DNA from: Planctomycetota bacterium | GTDB lineage: Bacteria > Planctomycetota > Planctomycetia > Planctomycetales > Planctomycetaceae | Direction of reading: 5' to 3' | DNA: 9,952 nucleotides | NCBI GenBank assembly: GCA_026692825.1 | Contig: JAPLOC010000407.1 | Coordinates: 1-9,952, forward strand | The notes under the pieces: generated by a model | What the model saw: only the letters and a program-made list of their open reading frames with translations | What the model was told of the DNA's origin: nothing | Databases searched by the model: none | Made by a program: the position numbers and the translations under genes | Shown here: positions 1 to 6,927 of the stretch, in pieces | How the letters are laid out: each line of letters opens with the position of its first letter | Position numbering within the stretch: position 1 is the stretch's first letter

Positions 1-929
1 AACATTCCGAAGAAGCAACCGAGAGCCCATAACCAGACTTGGTCGATTTGCACGTACTTCCACCAGGTCGCCCACCGACTCATGTTGAGTTCGGTCAGCG
101 GGAAAACTTTGCCAACGTGAGAAGGCGCATGAGACTCGGCGGCGAACGCGCTGCCAATCGCTCCGACTTTGCCCCCCATGCCAAACCCCTTGTCGCGGGC
201 CCAATTGGAAATCGTGAGGTTGCCGATCCCTCCCGCCCCTGCCGTCGCCGCCAGCGTCGCCAGCAGCAGCATGTCGATCTCCCCCCCCTTCGTCCGCGGC
301 GCGGTGCCGAACTTGAAGAAGCCCAAAAAGGTCTCGAGCGATTTCTCCGGGGGCACGAACCAGATGTTGACGAAGATCAGAAAGATGAAGATGTACGCGA
401 TCATCGCCCACGACAGGCGTTCCAGCGTCCGTTCGATTTTTCCCCCCGACATCAGCAGGACGACAGCGAGCGCCATCACGCCGTAGGCGATCGCCACCAA
501 CACCCATTTGTGTTCGCCCCCTTCACCGGGCAACCCGTGGGTCGCCATCGCGAACAGTACCGGGGCGCAACCCACCGCGAGCGCGGGAACTCCCAACTGA
601 ATGATCGTGATGAACGTGTAGAGCGTTCCCCAGAACGACGAACCGGGCTTGAGCCGCATGATCCCGGTGATCATCGGCTCCCCCGTGTACAGCGTGTACC
701 GGATCGCTTCGAGGTTGAAAATCAGTTGCAGAATGATCGCGGTGGTCGCGATCCAGAAGATATCCACACCGTGCTTCACAGCGGCCGCCGGTCCGACCAA
801 CCATTCTCCTCCGCCGATCGAGGCCGCGAGCAGAATCGCCCCCGGGCCAATCGTTTTGAAGATGTTCTTGACGCTGAACGGCAAAGGCTCGGGGAGGTCG
901 TCCTGGCCCCACGCGGGAAGTTGGCTCAT
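1..929 (-). CDS. Nramp-superfamily (Nramp-like) membrane transporter, C-terminus cut by the window edge
   Basis: Integral membrane protein of which 309 N-terminal residues are visible; canonical Nramps have about 11 helices, so roughly half is present. Visible hydrophobic helices lie near residues 27-47, 57-76, 100-128, 142-160, 175-192, 218-240 and from 297 on. Helix 1 begins with the Nramp-type GPG (28-30), and the helix 2 end (FNLEAIRYTLYTGEPM, from 71) aligns with the family's conserved arginine/TGK segment. Known family role: proton-coupled import of Mn2+, Fe2+ or similar ions across the inner membrane. Odd: the metal-binding Asp-Pro-Gly-Asn of helix 1 reads Gly-Gly-Gly-Glu (39-42), and the Met-Pro-His of helix 6 is replaced by a Gly/Ala-rich stretch (AGAGGIGN, 230-237). 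The substrate therefore cannot be assumed to be Mn or Fe. The start is ATG at 929; its ribosome site is weak. It lies 58 bases downstream of the SEC-C gene on the same strand and may be co-transcribed. The superfamily call is fairly sure, the substrate unknown. Confidence 0.82.
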   Translation of the reverse strand, partial: MSQLPAWGQDDLPEPLPFSVKNIFKTIGPGAILLAASIGGGEWLVGPAAAVKHGVDIFWIATTAIILQLIFNLEAIRYTLYTGEPMITGIMRLKPGSSFWGTLYTFITIIQLGVPALAVGCAPVLFAMATHGLPGEGGEHKWVLVAIAYGVMALAVVLLMSGGKIERTLERLSWAMIAYIFIFLIFVNIWFVPPEKSLETFLGFFKFGTAPRTKGGEIDMLLLATLAATAGAGGIGNLTISNWARDKGFGMGGKVGAIGSAFAAESHAPSHVGKVFPLTELNMSRWATWWKYVQIDQVWLWALGCFFGM

Positions 930-987
930 GCGAAACACTCACTTGTCGAGCGGCTGACTGGGGGTTCCACACCACAACGTGGCGAGA

Positions 988-3171
988 CTACGATCCCGGA
1001 ATCCACAACTTGCCTGGAGCCTCCGCCGCTGCCGGCGCGCCGGGCGTCCAGATTCCCCCGGCCGTCGTCGTTCCGGCGGTCGGAATCATCGCATCGCTGG
1101 CATGCCACGGTCCTTCGGGGATCTGGGCGCGCAAAGCCGTGACCAAATCCTTGCGAAGTTCCGGCAGTTTCGGAATGTACTGCGTCCAGAGTCGCAGCCC
1201 CACGTCTTTGGCTTCATCGCTCCGTTCCTGGATATTCAACTGGACCAATAAGCGGAGTTCCCAGGTGGCCAGAGCCTGCAGCGGCAGTTTGACCTTCCGC
1301 CCCCGTTCGATCGCCAAGGTACACACCTCAAGCGCTTCCTCAAGCCGCATATAGCGCTGCAGAAATCGCACCAACGACACTTGAGCGAATTCGGTGATGC
1401 GGGGATCGTTGAACGTCGCGGGCCGATGCGGAACCTCCCGCAGACAGGGAACCAGAATGGGGGCTTCGGTCCTCTGCGCATCGAGCAACAACGTGAGAAC
1501 CACGTTTTCCGGCGCGGTCGTCAAATCCACCCGTCGGTACGAGAGCGGCCCCAGATTCCGCAGTTCTTCATCCGTGACGCTGAATTTCGGCGTCGGTGGA
1601 AGTCCCAATCGCTCCCGAATCGGGTCGACATCGATCAGTTGATCCCGGCGGTGAAAATACGATTCCATCAGCAGCACCGCCGCCCGGAGCGCAACTGCCA
1701 GTTGCGGATCCTTGGCCGCTTCAGTCGGTGTCAGGCCCCTCAACAACGACTGGGGCTGCTGGAACCAAAGGTCGATTTTGCGGGCGACACTGGCACGGGT
1801 AGCCTTCACATTCGCCAGGGGCGACTTCGACACCACGTACGCATTGCGGTCACACAAGACCTGCTCCGGGAACAGCTTGAGTTCGACTTCCAATTCGCCG
1901 GTCGGTGTCAATTCACCGCAGGCGATCTCCTGCAGATACGCCATCAAACCGGTCGCGTTTTCGCGGCCAACCGCAATCAGCCGCGCTTTTGCCGGCGTAT
2001 TCGATTTCTCGTCACCCGCAAACACCATGAGCGTTGCGCAGACATTCGGCCAGTCGACGAATTCCGGATCCGGATCCTCGGGCAGGGGTTTGTCGAGGAC
2101 TGCGTAGGTGACCGAACTGGGGTTGTGTGGCTCATGCGCCGTGGCGCTGTCATGGTCGTGATCGTGCTTCTCATCGACCCGACTCAGCCGCTTCGATTCA
2201 TCCAGCAGCATCAGGATCCGGGTCATGGAACCGACGGTGTAGTCCTGCAGGAGCGTTTCGATGGCGATGTCATCGCCCGGCTGATCGAGCAGGCGGGCGA
2301 GCATGAGACAGTCAGCGGCCGTCTCAGGATCGGCGGCCGCCGCCTCGGAGGAAGCCGCCGTCAATGCCATGACCGCGAGCGGATCCTCCGCGGCCCAGGC
2401 GTGACAGAGCCCCATATTCCACCAGACCTGCCAATCGTTCCGGCGTTCGCGGGCGATGGGGGCGAACGCCTTCGCGGCATCGCTGAAACAGCCGATCGCC
2501 GCCAGCTTTGTGGCGGTTTCAAACTGGGCCAACAACGCCCCCAGGCCGGCGATGGGGCGCAACTGGAAATTCAAGCGAAAGGGATAGAGCAACCCCGCAG
2601 TACGGACGAGCTGCGCGATGTCTTCGAACATCGCCTCACGGTTTTCGGCGTTCGACAGCAAACCCGACTGGAAATAGTGCTTGATTGCCGCGAGAGAATG
2701 AGCGTCTTTCAACAGGTAGTCACCCAAACCATAGAGGGCCGCCGCCCCCCAGGGAGACTGTTGTCCATTAATCTTCTGGAGCATGCGGGAGAATTTCTTC
2801 TGCGCCGCCGGGTAACCCTTTTCCTGCAGCTCCTGCATGGCGTCAATCGCCAGGACTTCGGGATGGTCGGGAGTGTCTTTCAACATCTCCTGAACGAGTG
2901 TTCGCATGCGGTCCGAGTCGATCGCCTCGTTCCCGCCGTTCCCGAGCCGCATCAGATTGATGGCGACCATCAGCCGCAACCCGGTCCGGGCGGACCGTTC
3001 GGAAACCCCTTTCTTGAGAACCCCCTCAAGGTAGGTCACCGCTTTTTCGAACTGTTCGCGCTCTTCAAGCTCGTTCGCTCGCCCCAGATCTTCCATCACG
3101 GAGAGACAACAGAACTTCAGCTTCTTGCCGCTGCCACAGTGACATGCGCGGTACACATCTTGCTCAGGCAT
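988..3171 (-). CDS. SEC-C motif protein with long helical-repeat (TPR-like) body
   Basis: A 727-residue, apparently cytoplasmic protein: no signal peptide or membrane segment is visible. The N-terminus carries a SEC-C zinc-binding motif (CHCGSGKKLKFCC, Cys 10, 12, 21, 22), as found at the tail of SecA and in many otherwise unrelated bacterial proteins, where it binds zinc. The rest is rich in Ala/Leu helices with TPR-like pairing (for example around 30-75 and 140-330), suggesting a protein-binding scaffold. Near residues 333-345 lies a His/Asp-rich patch (KHDHDHD, then AHEPHN), a plausible extra metal site. The extreme C-terminus has two related short motifs, IWTPG and LWIPG, separated by an Ala/Pro linker. 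I chose ATG 3171 because it places the SEC-C motif at residue 10 and follows GGGAAAG; an in-frame start at 3270 would add 33 low-quality residues. It sits upstream of the Nramp-like gene. Specific function unknown. Confidence 0.85.
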   Translation of the reverse strand: MPEQDVYRACHCGSGKKLKFCCLSVMEDLGRANELEEREQFEKAVTYLEGVLKKGVSERSARTGLRLMVAINLMRLGNGGNEAIDSDRMRTLVQEMLKDTPDHPEVLAIDAMQELQEKGYPAAQKKFSRMLQKINGQQSPWGAAALYGLGDYLLKDAHSLAAIKHYFQSGLLSNAENREAMFEDIAQLVRTAGLLYPFRLNFQLRPIAGLGALLAQFETATKLAAIGCFSDAAKAFAPIARERRNDWQVWWNMGLCHAWAAEDPLAVMALTAASSEAAAADPETAADCLMLARLLDQPGDDIAIETLLQDYTVGSMTRILMLLDESKRLSRVDEKHDHDHDSATAHEPHNPSSVTYAVLDKPLPEDPDPEFVDWPNVCATLMVFAGDEKSNTPAKARLIAVGRENATGLMAYLQEIACGELTPTGELEVELKLFPEQVLCDRNAYVVSKSPLANVKATRASVARKIDLWFQQPQSLLRGLTPTEAAKDPQLAVALRAAVLLMESYFHRRDQLIDVDPIRERLGLPPTPKFSVTDEELRNLGPLSYRRVDLTTAPENVVLTLLLDAQRTEAPILVPCLREVPHRPATFNDPRITEFAQVSLVRFLQRYMRLEEALEVCTLAIERGRKVKLPLQALATWELRLLVQLNIQERSDEAKDVGLRLWTQYIPKLPELRKDLVTALRAQIPEGPWHASDAMIPTAGTTTAGGIWTPGAPAAAEAPGKLWIPGS

Positions 3172-3372
3172 CACGCTTTCCCGAATTCCCAACGGTCGAC
3201 AACCAAAGGGGCGAAGTGTAGCAGATGGAGAAAACAAACTCACCCTTCCGGCCCAACGCCTTTTCGGCACAGCCCGTTCGCAGGTTAAATCGGGTGCTGC
3301 GGCCTGCGATCCATCGGTTTTGGAGATGGTCGTCGAAATAGGGCACTACCCACAAACATATCTGTACACTGC

Positions 3373-3387
3373 GTTTCTTGAAGAAAC
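3373..3387. repeat. 15-base perfect palindrome, possible operator
   Basis: GTTTCTT-G-AAGAAAC: two perfect 7-base arms around one base. The one-base centre makes an RNA hairpin unlikely and suits a dimeric DNA-binding protein. It lies about 200 bases upstream of the SEC-C start codon. No known regulator consensus is assigned. Confidence 0.4.
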
Positions 3388-3445
3388 CCGAATTGTCAGA
3401 CGCGGAGGTCGAAGGATACCGACGAGCGACCATCGGAAGCGGTCG

Positions 3446-3460
3446 GATCGAACCTCGATC
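3446..3460. repeat. Short hairpin downstream of the beta-helix gene
   Basis: GATCGA-ACC-TCGATC: 6-base arms and a 3-base loop, 35 bases past the beta-helix stop codon. It could help end that transcript, but no T-run follows, so it is not a standard intrinsic terminator. Confidence 0.25.
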
Positions 3461-3494
3461 GGCAGCTCGTACCGAGTCAAGCGCCGCGACCTTG

Positions 3495-4805
3495 TTAGGG
3501 GTTCGAGGCGGGGTTGAAGCGGTATTGGTTGGCGGTCGGGTGCCAGAACGCCGCGAGGTCGGTGTATTTCTGGTCGAACACCGTCTCGGTGACGATTTGG
3601 TTGTTGACTGCAGTGACCTGCGTGTCGGCACGAAAGTTGTAACTGTGGGCGAAGTTGTCGGTCACCGTATTGCCCGAGGCCAGGTTCAACTTCTGTCCGA
3701 GCATGATCCACGGTTTCGGTTTAGTGTTCCAACTGCTGTAGCAGGTGTTGTTTTGGATGAGACAACCCTGGGCATCGTAGAGCGAGATCCCGTGGTAGTT
3801 GTCGGCGTTGACGACATTGTCTTCCACGAGGAAGTTGACCAGCGGCCCATCGTAACAGCCGATTCCCATGAGCGGGTTGGGAAAGGGAAGATCATCCGAT
3901 TCACTCGCGATGATCAGATTGCCGCGGAGAATCATGTCGCGAACGGTTCCGGTGCCGACGTTGAATAGAAACACCTGGATCCCGTCGTCGTGGTTCGGAT
4001 CGCCGTCGTCGGTTCCGCAGTAGTTGTTCTTGATGATGTTGTATTGAACCGTGAGCCCGTCGCGGAGAGCACGGATGCCGTCCCCGGAGAAATTGGAGAT
4101 GACATTCCCTTCGCAGAGGCAATCGATCGCGCAGAGATTGATTCCAAACCGGACATTGAACAGAAAGTTGTTCCGGGCGACATGCCCGTAGCCATGCCTT
4201 CCGAGACGGATTCCACTCTTCGACTTGTTCACCCAGTCGTCCGCCGTCCAGTTCGACGAGTCGAGCGTGGTGCAGATGAAACAGTCTTCGATGACCATTT
4301 CAGAGCTTTCTTCTCCTCCATGTTCGGCAAGTTTGACCAGCTCAGAGGGCGGGGTGCCAGCGGAGGCGGGGGCGAACTCAGGAGAGATTGTCAGTCCTTT
4401 CAGCAGCCAGCGTTGACCTTCACGAATCTCGACCCAACCCAACCGTGGCGTGGCTCCCTCGTCGGCGGCAATGGTGATCGTCTGCGGGTTGTACCCCTTC
4501 GTGATGTAGAGGATTCCCTGGTAGCCCGATCGCAGCAGGATCGTGTCGCCCGGTTTAACGGGGGCTGTCGGGTTGGTGGACGTCCCGTTCAGTTCGACGA
4601 GTTTAATCTTTTTGGCTGCGACCACTTCCTGCAGGGTGCGCCACGGATGCAGTGAACTGCCGTCCCCCTGAGGAGACCCAAGAACGGGGTCGCAATAAAA
4701 CGTGGCGGCACAGGCCGTCTGACCAAACACCGCGAACCCCAGAACCGCCGGTACGAATGCCAGAAGCGTCGCCACGACGGAATATCCAACTCGCCCTCGG
4801 ACCAT
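3495..4805 (-). CDS. Secreted right-handed parallel beta-helix protein (pectate-lyase-like fold)
   Basis: A 436-residue exported protein. The N-terminus is a good Sec signal peptide: MVRGR, a hydrophobic core, and TACA before the likely mature start ATFYCD. The mature protein opens with the typical beta-helix pattern (YCDPVLGS, GDGSS, PWRTLQEVV), a PGDTILL turn, then many short strand-turn units with Asn ladders (NNFLFN, GNVISN, YNIIKNN, RGNLII, EDNVVN, QNNTCYS, GNTVTDN). This fold is shared by pectate lyases, other polysaccharide lyases and glycoside hydrolases, and non-enzymatic surface proteins; carbohydrate binding or cleavage is a reasonable guess only. No catalytic set could be assigned. 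Asp-rich loops (GTDDGDPNHDDG) could bind calcium. Several Cys residues fit an exported, disulfide-bearing protein. The start is ATG 4805, which puts the charged n-region first; an in-frame GTG at 4832 would add nine residues. It is monocistronic as far as visible, with a 323-base gap downstream. Confidence 0.85.
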   Translation of the reverse strand: MVRGRVGYSVVATLLAFVPAVLGFAVFGQTACAATFYCDPVLGSPQGDGSSLHPWRTLQEVVAAKKIKLVELNGTSTNPTAPVKPGDTILLRSGYQGILYITKGYNPQTITIAADEGATPRLGWVEIREGQRWLLKGLTISPEFAPASAGTPPSELVKLAEHGGEESSEMVIEDCFICTTLDSSNWTADDWVNKSKSGIRLGRHGYGHVARNNFLFNVRFGINLCAIDCLCEGNVISNFSGDGIRALRDGLTVQYNIIKNNYCGTDDGDPNHDDGIQVFLFNVGTGTVRDMILRGNLIIASESDDLPFPNPLMGIGCYDGPLVNFLVEDNVVNADNYHGISLYDAQGCLIQNNTCYSSWNTKPKPWIMLGQKLNLASGNTVTDNFAHSYNFRADTQVTAVNNQIVTETVFDQKYTDLAAFWHPTANQYRFNPASNP

Positions 4806-4977
4806 CGTTACACCCAATGCGTGAAGTTCCACCGAAGAATTTTCGCCTGCGAGAAATCTTGTACATAAATCGAAACATGAGGAAAAGCGACACTTTCGCC
4901 GATGTCAAAAATGAGAAACTACTGAAAATGTAGGTATTCGGGACTGTATCGCCCCCCATAGGCAACGGCAGCCAGAA

Positions 4978-5027
4978 GGCAAGCCCCCAATTGCTACAGT
5001 CTCAAAACTGAGAGTGTGGTGCTTGCC
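4978..5027. repeat. Nested inverted repeat / imperfect stem-loop
   Basis: Outer arms GGCAAGC (4978-4984) and GCTTGCC (5021-5027) are perfect complements. Inside them TCTCA (5000-5004) and TGAGA (5009-5013) form a second stem with an AAAC loop. The whole could fold into a 50-base structured RNA or be the end of a small repeat element. It is not followed by a T-run on either strand, so it is not called a terminator. Confidence 0.4.
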
Positions 5028-5085
5028 GAGCCGAAATCAACCGATGCGGCCCGGCCGCAAACAGGAGTTCTAACCAGAGGCGCGT

Positions 5086-5226
5086 TCATCAGTAAGCGGT
5101 AGCCGAAATCACCTTCTGGTAGACGAGCCCCGGCCCGGATTTGAATTCTTCGCCGGGGTTGTATCCTACGCGGGCCGATGAAAAAGTCCAATTGACGCTT
5201 GAGCAGGCTTCCCGTACCCTGAAATC
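5086..5226 (-). pseudogene. Orphan start-less reading frame, possible gene remnant or dispersed repeat
   Basis: On the minus strand 45 codons run between an upstream TGA (5229-5227) and a double stop TGA TGA (5091-5086). No ATG, GTG or TTG lies near the beginning. The predicted peptide has a natural, non-arginine-rich composition and ends GPGLVYQKVISATAY. It lies right beside the nested inverted repeat at 4978-5027. It may be the tail of a decayed gene or part of a repeat that occurs elsewhere in the genome; it may also be chance. A second minus-strand frame through the same bases is Arg-rich and less protein-like. Confidence 0.25.
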
Positions 5227-5351
5227 TCAATCAGTTGCCCGCACCTCTTCGTCGCCCCGCGCGACGGTCGTTCAACAAGGAATCGCACGTGGCCGCCCGC
5301 CGTTCGGACAATGGGAGTAATGAATCGGGGGGGGGACAGGGGACCGCCGAA

Positions 5352-5813
5352 ATGACCTCCCGGGCTCGCTCGTGGCCCACACTCTGCCAGTTCGCGGTGT
5401 TCGTCGAGAATCGTGTCGGCCGACTGCACGCGCTGATGCGGCATCTCGAAAGTCACAGCGTGCGGATCGTGGCGCTGTCGATCGCCAATTCCGTTGACTG
5501 CGCGATCGTGCGGCTGATGGTGAACGACGCCGACCGCGGCCGCGAGATCTTGAAGCTGTCGGAGTTCTCGTTCGCCGAGATTGAACTGGTGGGGGTCGAA
5601 GTTCCCGATTGCCCGCAGCCGTTTCTGCAAATCTGCCTGGCACTGCTCCAGGCGGAAGTCAACGTCCAGTATACGTACCCACTGCTGTATCAACGGGGGC
5701 ACGGCGCGATCGCGATGTACGTCGACGATATCGACCTGGCGATTCGCACGCTCGAAGACAAGGGAATGGTCATTGTGACCGAAAGCGACCTGCTTCTCGA
5801 CGACGAACTCTAA
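5352..5813 (+). CDS. Tandem ACT-domain protein (small-molecule sensor or regulator)
   Basis: A 153-residue cytoplasmic protein made almost entirely of two ACT-like beta-alpha-beta units. The first, about residues 11-80, has the ligand-loop pattern ENRVGRL (19-25) with strands CQFAVFV, IVALSI and CAIVRLMV. The second, about 81-148, contains VGVEVP, QICLALLQAEVNVQYTYPLL and GAIAMYV, then a last helix and strand (TLEDKGMVIVTESDL). ACT domains bind amino acids or similar ligands and regulate metabolic enzymes or act as free-standing regulators; no catalytic domain is attached here. Start ATG 5352 follows an AGGGGA ribosome site with 8-base spacing. A TTG at 5235 in the same frame would add 39 Arg/Ser/Gly-rich residues and is not favoured. 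The stop is 4 bases before the SDR gene, so the two are almost surely co-translated, and the ACT protein may sense a product of, or partner with, that enzyme. Ligand unknown. Confidence 0.83.
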   Translation: MTSRARSWPTLCQFAVFVENRVGRLHALMRHLESHSVRIVALSIANSVDCAIVRLMVNDADRGREILKLSEFSFAEIELVGVEVPDCPQPFLQICLALLQAEVNVQYTYPLLYQRGHGAIAMYVDDIDLAIRTLEDKGMVIVTESDLLLDDEL

Positions 5814-5817
5814 AGCC

Positions 5818-6612
5818 ATGAGCGAACGCGCGATCCAGCAACTTTTCGACCTCTCGGGCCGCACGGTGCTGATCACCGGAGGGACGGGATTTCTCGGTTC
5901 GGCGATGTCGCGGGCACTCGCCGAAGCGGGAGCCTCGGTGATCATCTCCAGTCGCGAGCAGTCACGCGCGCAGACCGCCGCCGCCGCGCTTCCCACACCC
6001 AACGGACAAACGCATTACGGGGTCGAACTCGACCACATGGAGCCGGACCGGTGCGACGCGTGGTTCGCCCGCGCTGTCGAGTGCACTGGCCAGATCGACG
6101 CGTTGATTAATAACGGCAACGAAGCAGTGGCGGCTGATGTCACGAATGTGACAACCGAACAATTCAATCGCCAGTTGGCGAACGCGACCGGGTACTTCAC
6201 GCTCTCCCGGCTGTTTCACGATCACATTGTCGCGCGCGGTACGACGGGGAGCATTGTTCTGTTGGGTTCCATGTACGGCGTCGTCGGTTCGTACCCCGAC
6301 GCGTACGCCGGCATCTGCGTCGCCAGTCCGGTCGGATACCATGCCCTCAAAGGGGGGATCATCCACATGACCAGGCACCTGGCGGTGTATTGGGCCCCAT
6401 CGGGTGTGCGCGTCAACTGCCTCAGTCCCGGTCCGTTCCCCTCGGAAAAAGCCCCGCAGGCGATGGTGGAACGGTTGTGCGGCAAGTCGCCCATGGGACG
6501 TATGGGGCGACCCGAAGAAGTGAAAGGGGCGATCGTTTTCCTGGTGAGCGACGCCAGCAGTTACGTCACAGGACAAAACCTGTTGGTCGACGGTGGGTGG
6601 ACGGCTTGGTAG
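5818..6612 (+). CDS. Short-chain dehydrogenase/reductase (SDR), sugar-pathway-like
   Basis: A 264-residue NAD(P)-dependent oxidoreductase of usual SDR length. Near the N-terminus is the dinucleotide-binding glycine motif TGGTGFLG (20-27). Downstream come DALINNGNE (the NNAG position), an active-site Ser in VLLGSMYGVVGS, the catalytic pair in YHALK (YxxxK), and the late motifs RVNCLSPGPF, GRMGRPEEVKGAIVFLVSD and SSYVTGQNLLVDGGWTAW. The glycine spacing is GxxGxxG, more usual in extended SDRs, while length and C-terminus are those of classical SDRs. The SMYG segment and the GGWTAW ending resemble, from memory, the PtmA-type oxidoreductases of legionaminic/pseudaminic acid clusters. That suggests a sugar or sugar-acid substrate but does not prove it, and no other sugar gene is visible here. 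The start overlaps no strong ribosome site, consistent with coupling to the ACT gene 4 bases upstream. Its 3' end faces the Bfd-like gene. Confidence 0.88.
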   Translation: MSERAIQQLFDLSGRTVLITGGTGFLGSAMSRALAEAGASVIISSREQSRAQTAAAALPTPNGQTHYGVELDHMEPDRCDAWFARAVECTGQIDALINNGNEAVAADVTNVTTEQFNRQLANATGYFTLSRLFHDHIVARGTTGSIVLLGSMYGVVGSYPDAYAGICVASPVGYHALKGGIIHMTRHLAVYWAPSGVRVNCLSPGPFPSEKAPQAMVERLCGKSPMGRMGRPEEVKGAIVFLVSDASSYVTGQNLLVDGGWTAW

Positions 6613-6623
6613 GGAGTACCCTA
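6610..6623. terminator. Weak hairpin at the SDR stop codon, between convergent genes
   Basis: TAGGG-AGTA-CCCTA: a 5-base stem and 4-base loop that includes the SDR stop codon, in the 59-base gap between convergent genes. No T-run follows on either strand, so a role in ending transcription is only a possibility. Confidence 0.25.
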
Positions 6624-6671
6624 CGGAACCAGAACCGCACCATCGTGTTCCACCACGTGCTGGCAGAGCAG

Positions 6672-6860
6672 TTAGCGAATTCGCGCATGGCAGCAGGTGC
6701 AACCGTCGCCCGCTCCCGTGGCGCACTTGATCTCGCGAACTGAGGAAAGCCCGCACACTTCAATCGCCTCGGCGATCGTACTCAGCCGCACCTTCAGGCA
6801 ACGACACACGATTTGATCGTGGTCGGTGAAGGGGTCATGGGAATGTTCGGGAATCTGCAT
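6672..6860 (-). CDS. Bfd-like [2Fe-2S] protein (bacterioferritin-associated ferredoxin family)
   Basis: A 62-residue protein with the four-cysteine BFD-like pattern: Cys19-x-Cys21 near the start and Cys54-x2-Cys57 near the end (VCRC and GCTCC). There are 32 residues between the pairs, against 31 in E. coli Bfd as I recall it. The helices between (TIAEAIEVCGLSSVREIK) fit the fold. In characterised members the cluster passes electrons to bacterioferritin to release stored iron; the same domain also occurs in NifU and nitrite reductases. Extra Cys at 36, 46 and 56 and an N-terminal His/Asp tail (HSHDPFTDHDQ) are beyond the minimal motif. Start ATG 6860; the ribosome site is weak. The gene is monocistronic, faces the SDR gene, and is preceded by a promoter with a Fur-box-like operator (6903-6917), as expected for an iron-starvation gene. 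No bacterioferritin gene is in the window. Confidence 0.85.
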   Translation of the reverse strand: MQIPEHSHDPFTDHDQIVCRCLKVRLSTIAEAIEVCGLSSVREIKCATGAGDGCTCCHARIR

Positions 6861-6902
6861 CGACCGGTCTCATCGAACCCGGCACGTCGCCGGAGGGATT
6901 GT

Positions 6903-6917
6903 TGAGAATGAGTCTCA
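6903..6917. promoter_or_regulatory. Fur-box-like operator of the Bfd-like gene
   Basis: TGAGAAT-G-AGTCTCA is an imperfect 7-1-7 palindrome (6 of 7 arm positions pair). It matches the classical Fur consensus TGATAAT-N-ATTATCA at 11 of 14 positions. It lies 10 bases downstream of the -10 box and about 43 bases before the start codon, so it covers the expected transcription start: a normal place for Fur repression. Confidence 0.65.
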
Positions 6918-6927
6918 GTTGCAGGTA

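Larger units (their letters stand above)
3172..3494. other. Intergenic spacer between the beta-helix and SEC-C genes; two palindromes
   Basis: A 323-base gap between two minus-strand genes with no credible coding sequence. It should hold the end of the beta-helix transcript and a promoter for the SEC-C/transporter pair. Two short inverted repeats stand out (3373-3387 and 3446-3460, listed separately). I found no convincing -35/-10 pair at good spacing and no stem followed by a T-run on either strand. Confidence 0.6.
4806..5351. other. Divergent intergenic region, 546 bases
   Basis: Separates the minus-strand beta-helix gene from the plus-strand ACT-domain gene and must hold promoters for both. 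On the minus strand a perfect TTGACA lies at 4908-4903, but I see no good -10 at 16-18 bases. On the plus strand TTGAAT followed by TATCCT (about 5140-5166) is too closely spaced (15 bases) to call. The middle holds the nested inverted repeat (4978-5027) and an orphan reading frame (5086-5226), listed separately. The last 120 bases before 5352 are open in the ACT frame from a TTG at 5235, but the residues look non-conserved. Confidence 0.6.

Noticed and set aside
39..1142. A 367-codon plus-strand open frame
   Set aside because: Antisense to the Nramp-like gene; highly Arg/Pro/His-rich, typical of the shadow of a GC-rich membrane-protein gene.
3172..3270. N-terminal extension of the SEC-C protein to 3270
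   Set aside because: Adds 33 residues with no conserved look; ATG 3171 puts the SEC-C motif at the very N-terminus with GGGAAAG upstream.
1381..3288. A 635-codon plus-strand open frame
   Set aside because: It is antisense to the SEC-C gene, rich in Arg/Gln/His, without recognisable domains. The minus-strand frame has the SEC-C motif and a proper start.
3990..4655. A 221-codon plus-strand frame
   Set aside because: Antisense to the beta-helix gene, whose signal peptide and repeating strand pattern are convincing.
4903..4908. TTGACA as a -35 box for the beta-helix gene
   Set aside because: Perfect hexamer, but no -10-like sequence at 16-18 bases; not called as a promoter.
5235..5351. N-terminal extension of the ACT protein from TTG 5235
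   Set aside because: Adds Arg/Ser/Gly-rich residues outside the ACT fold, while ATG 5352 has a good ribosome site.
5166..6002. A 278-codon minus-strand frame
   Set aside because: Runs antisense through the ACT gene into the SDR gene, both of which have clear family motifs.
5962..6756. A 264-codon minus-strand frame
   Set aside because: Antisense to most of the SDR gene and out of frame over the Bfd-like gene; no domain seen.
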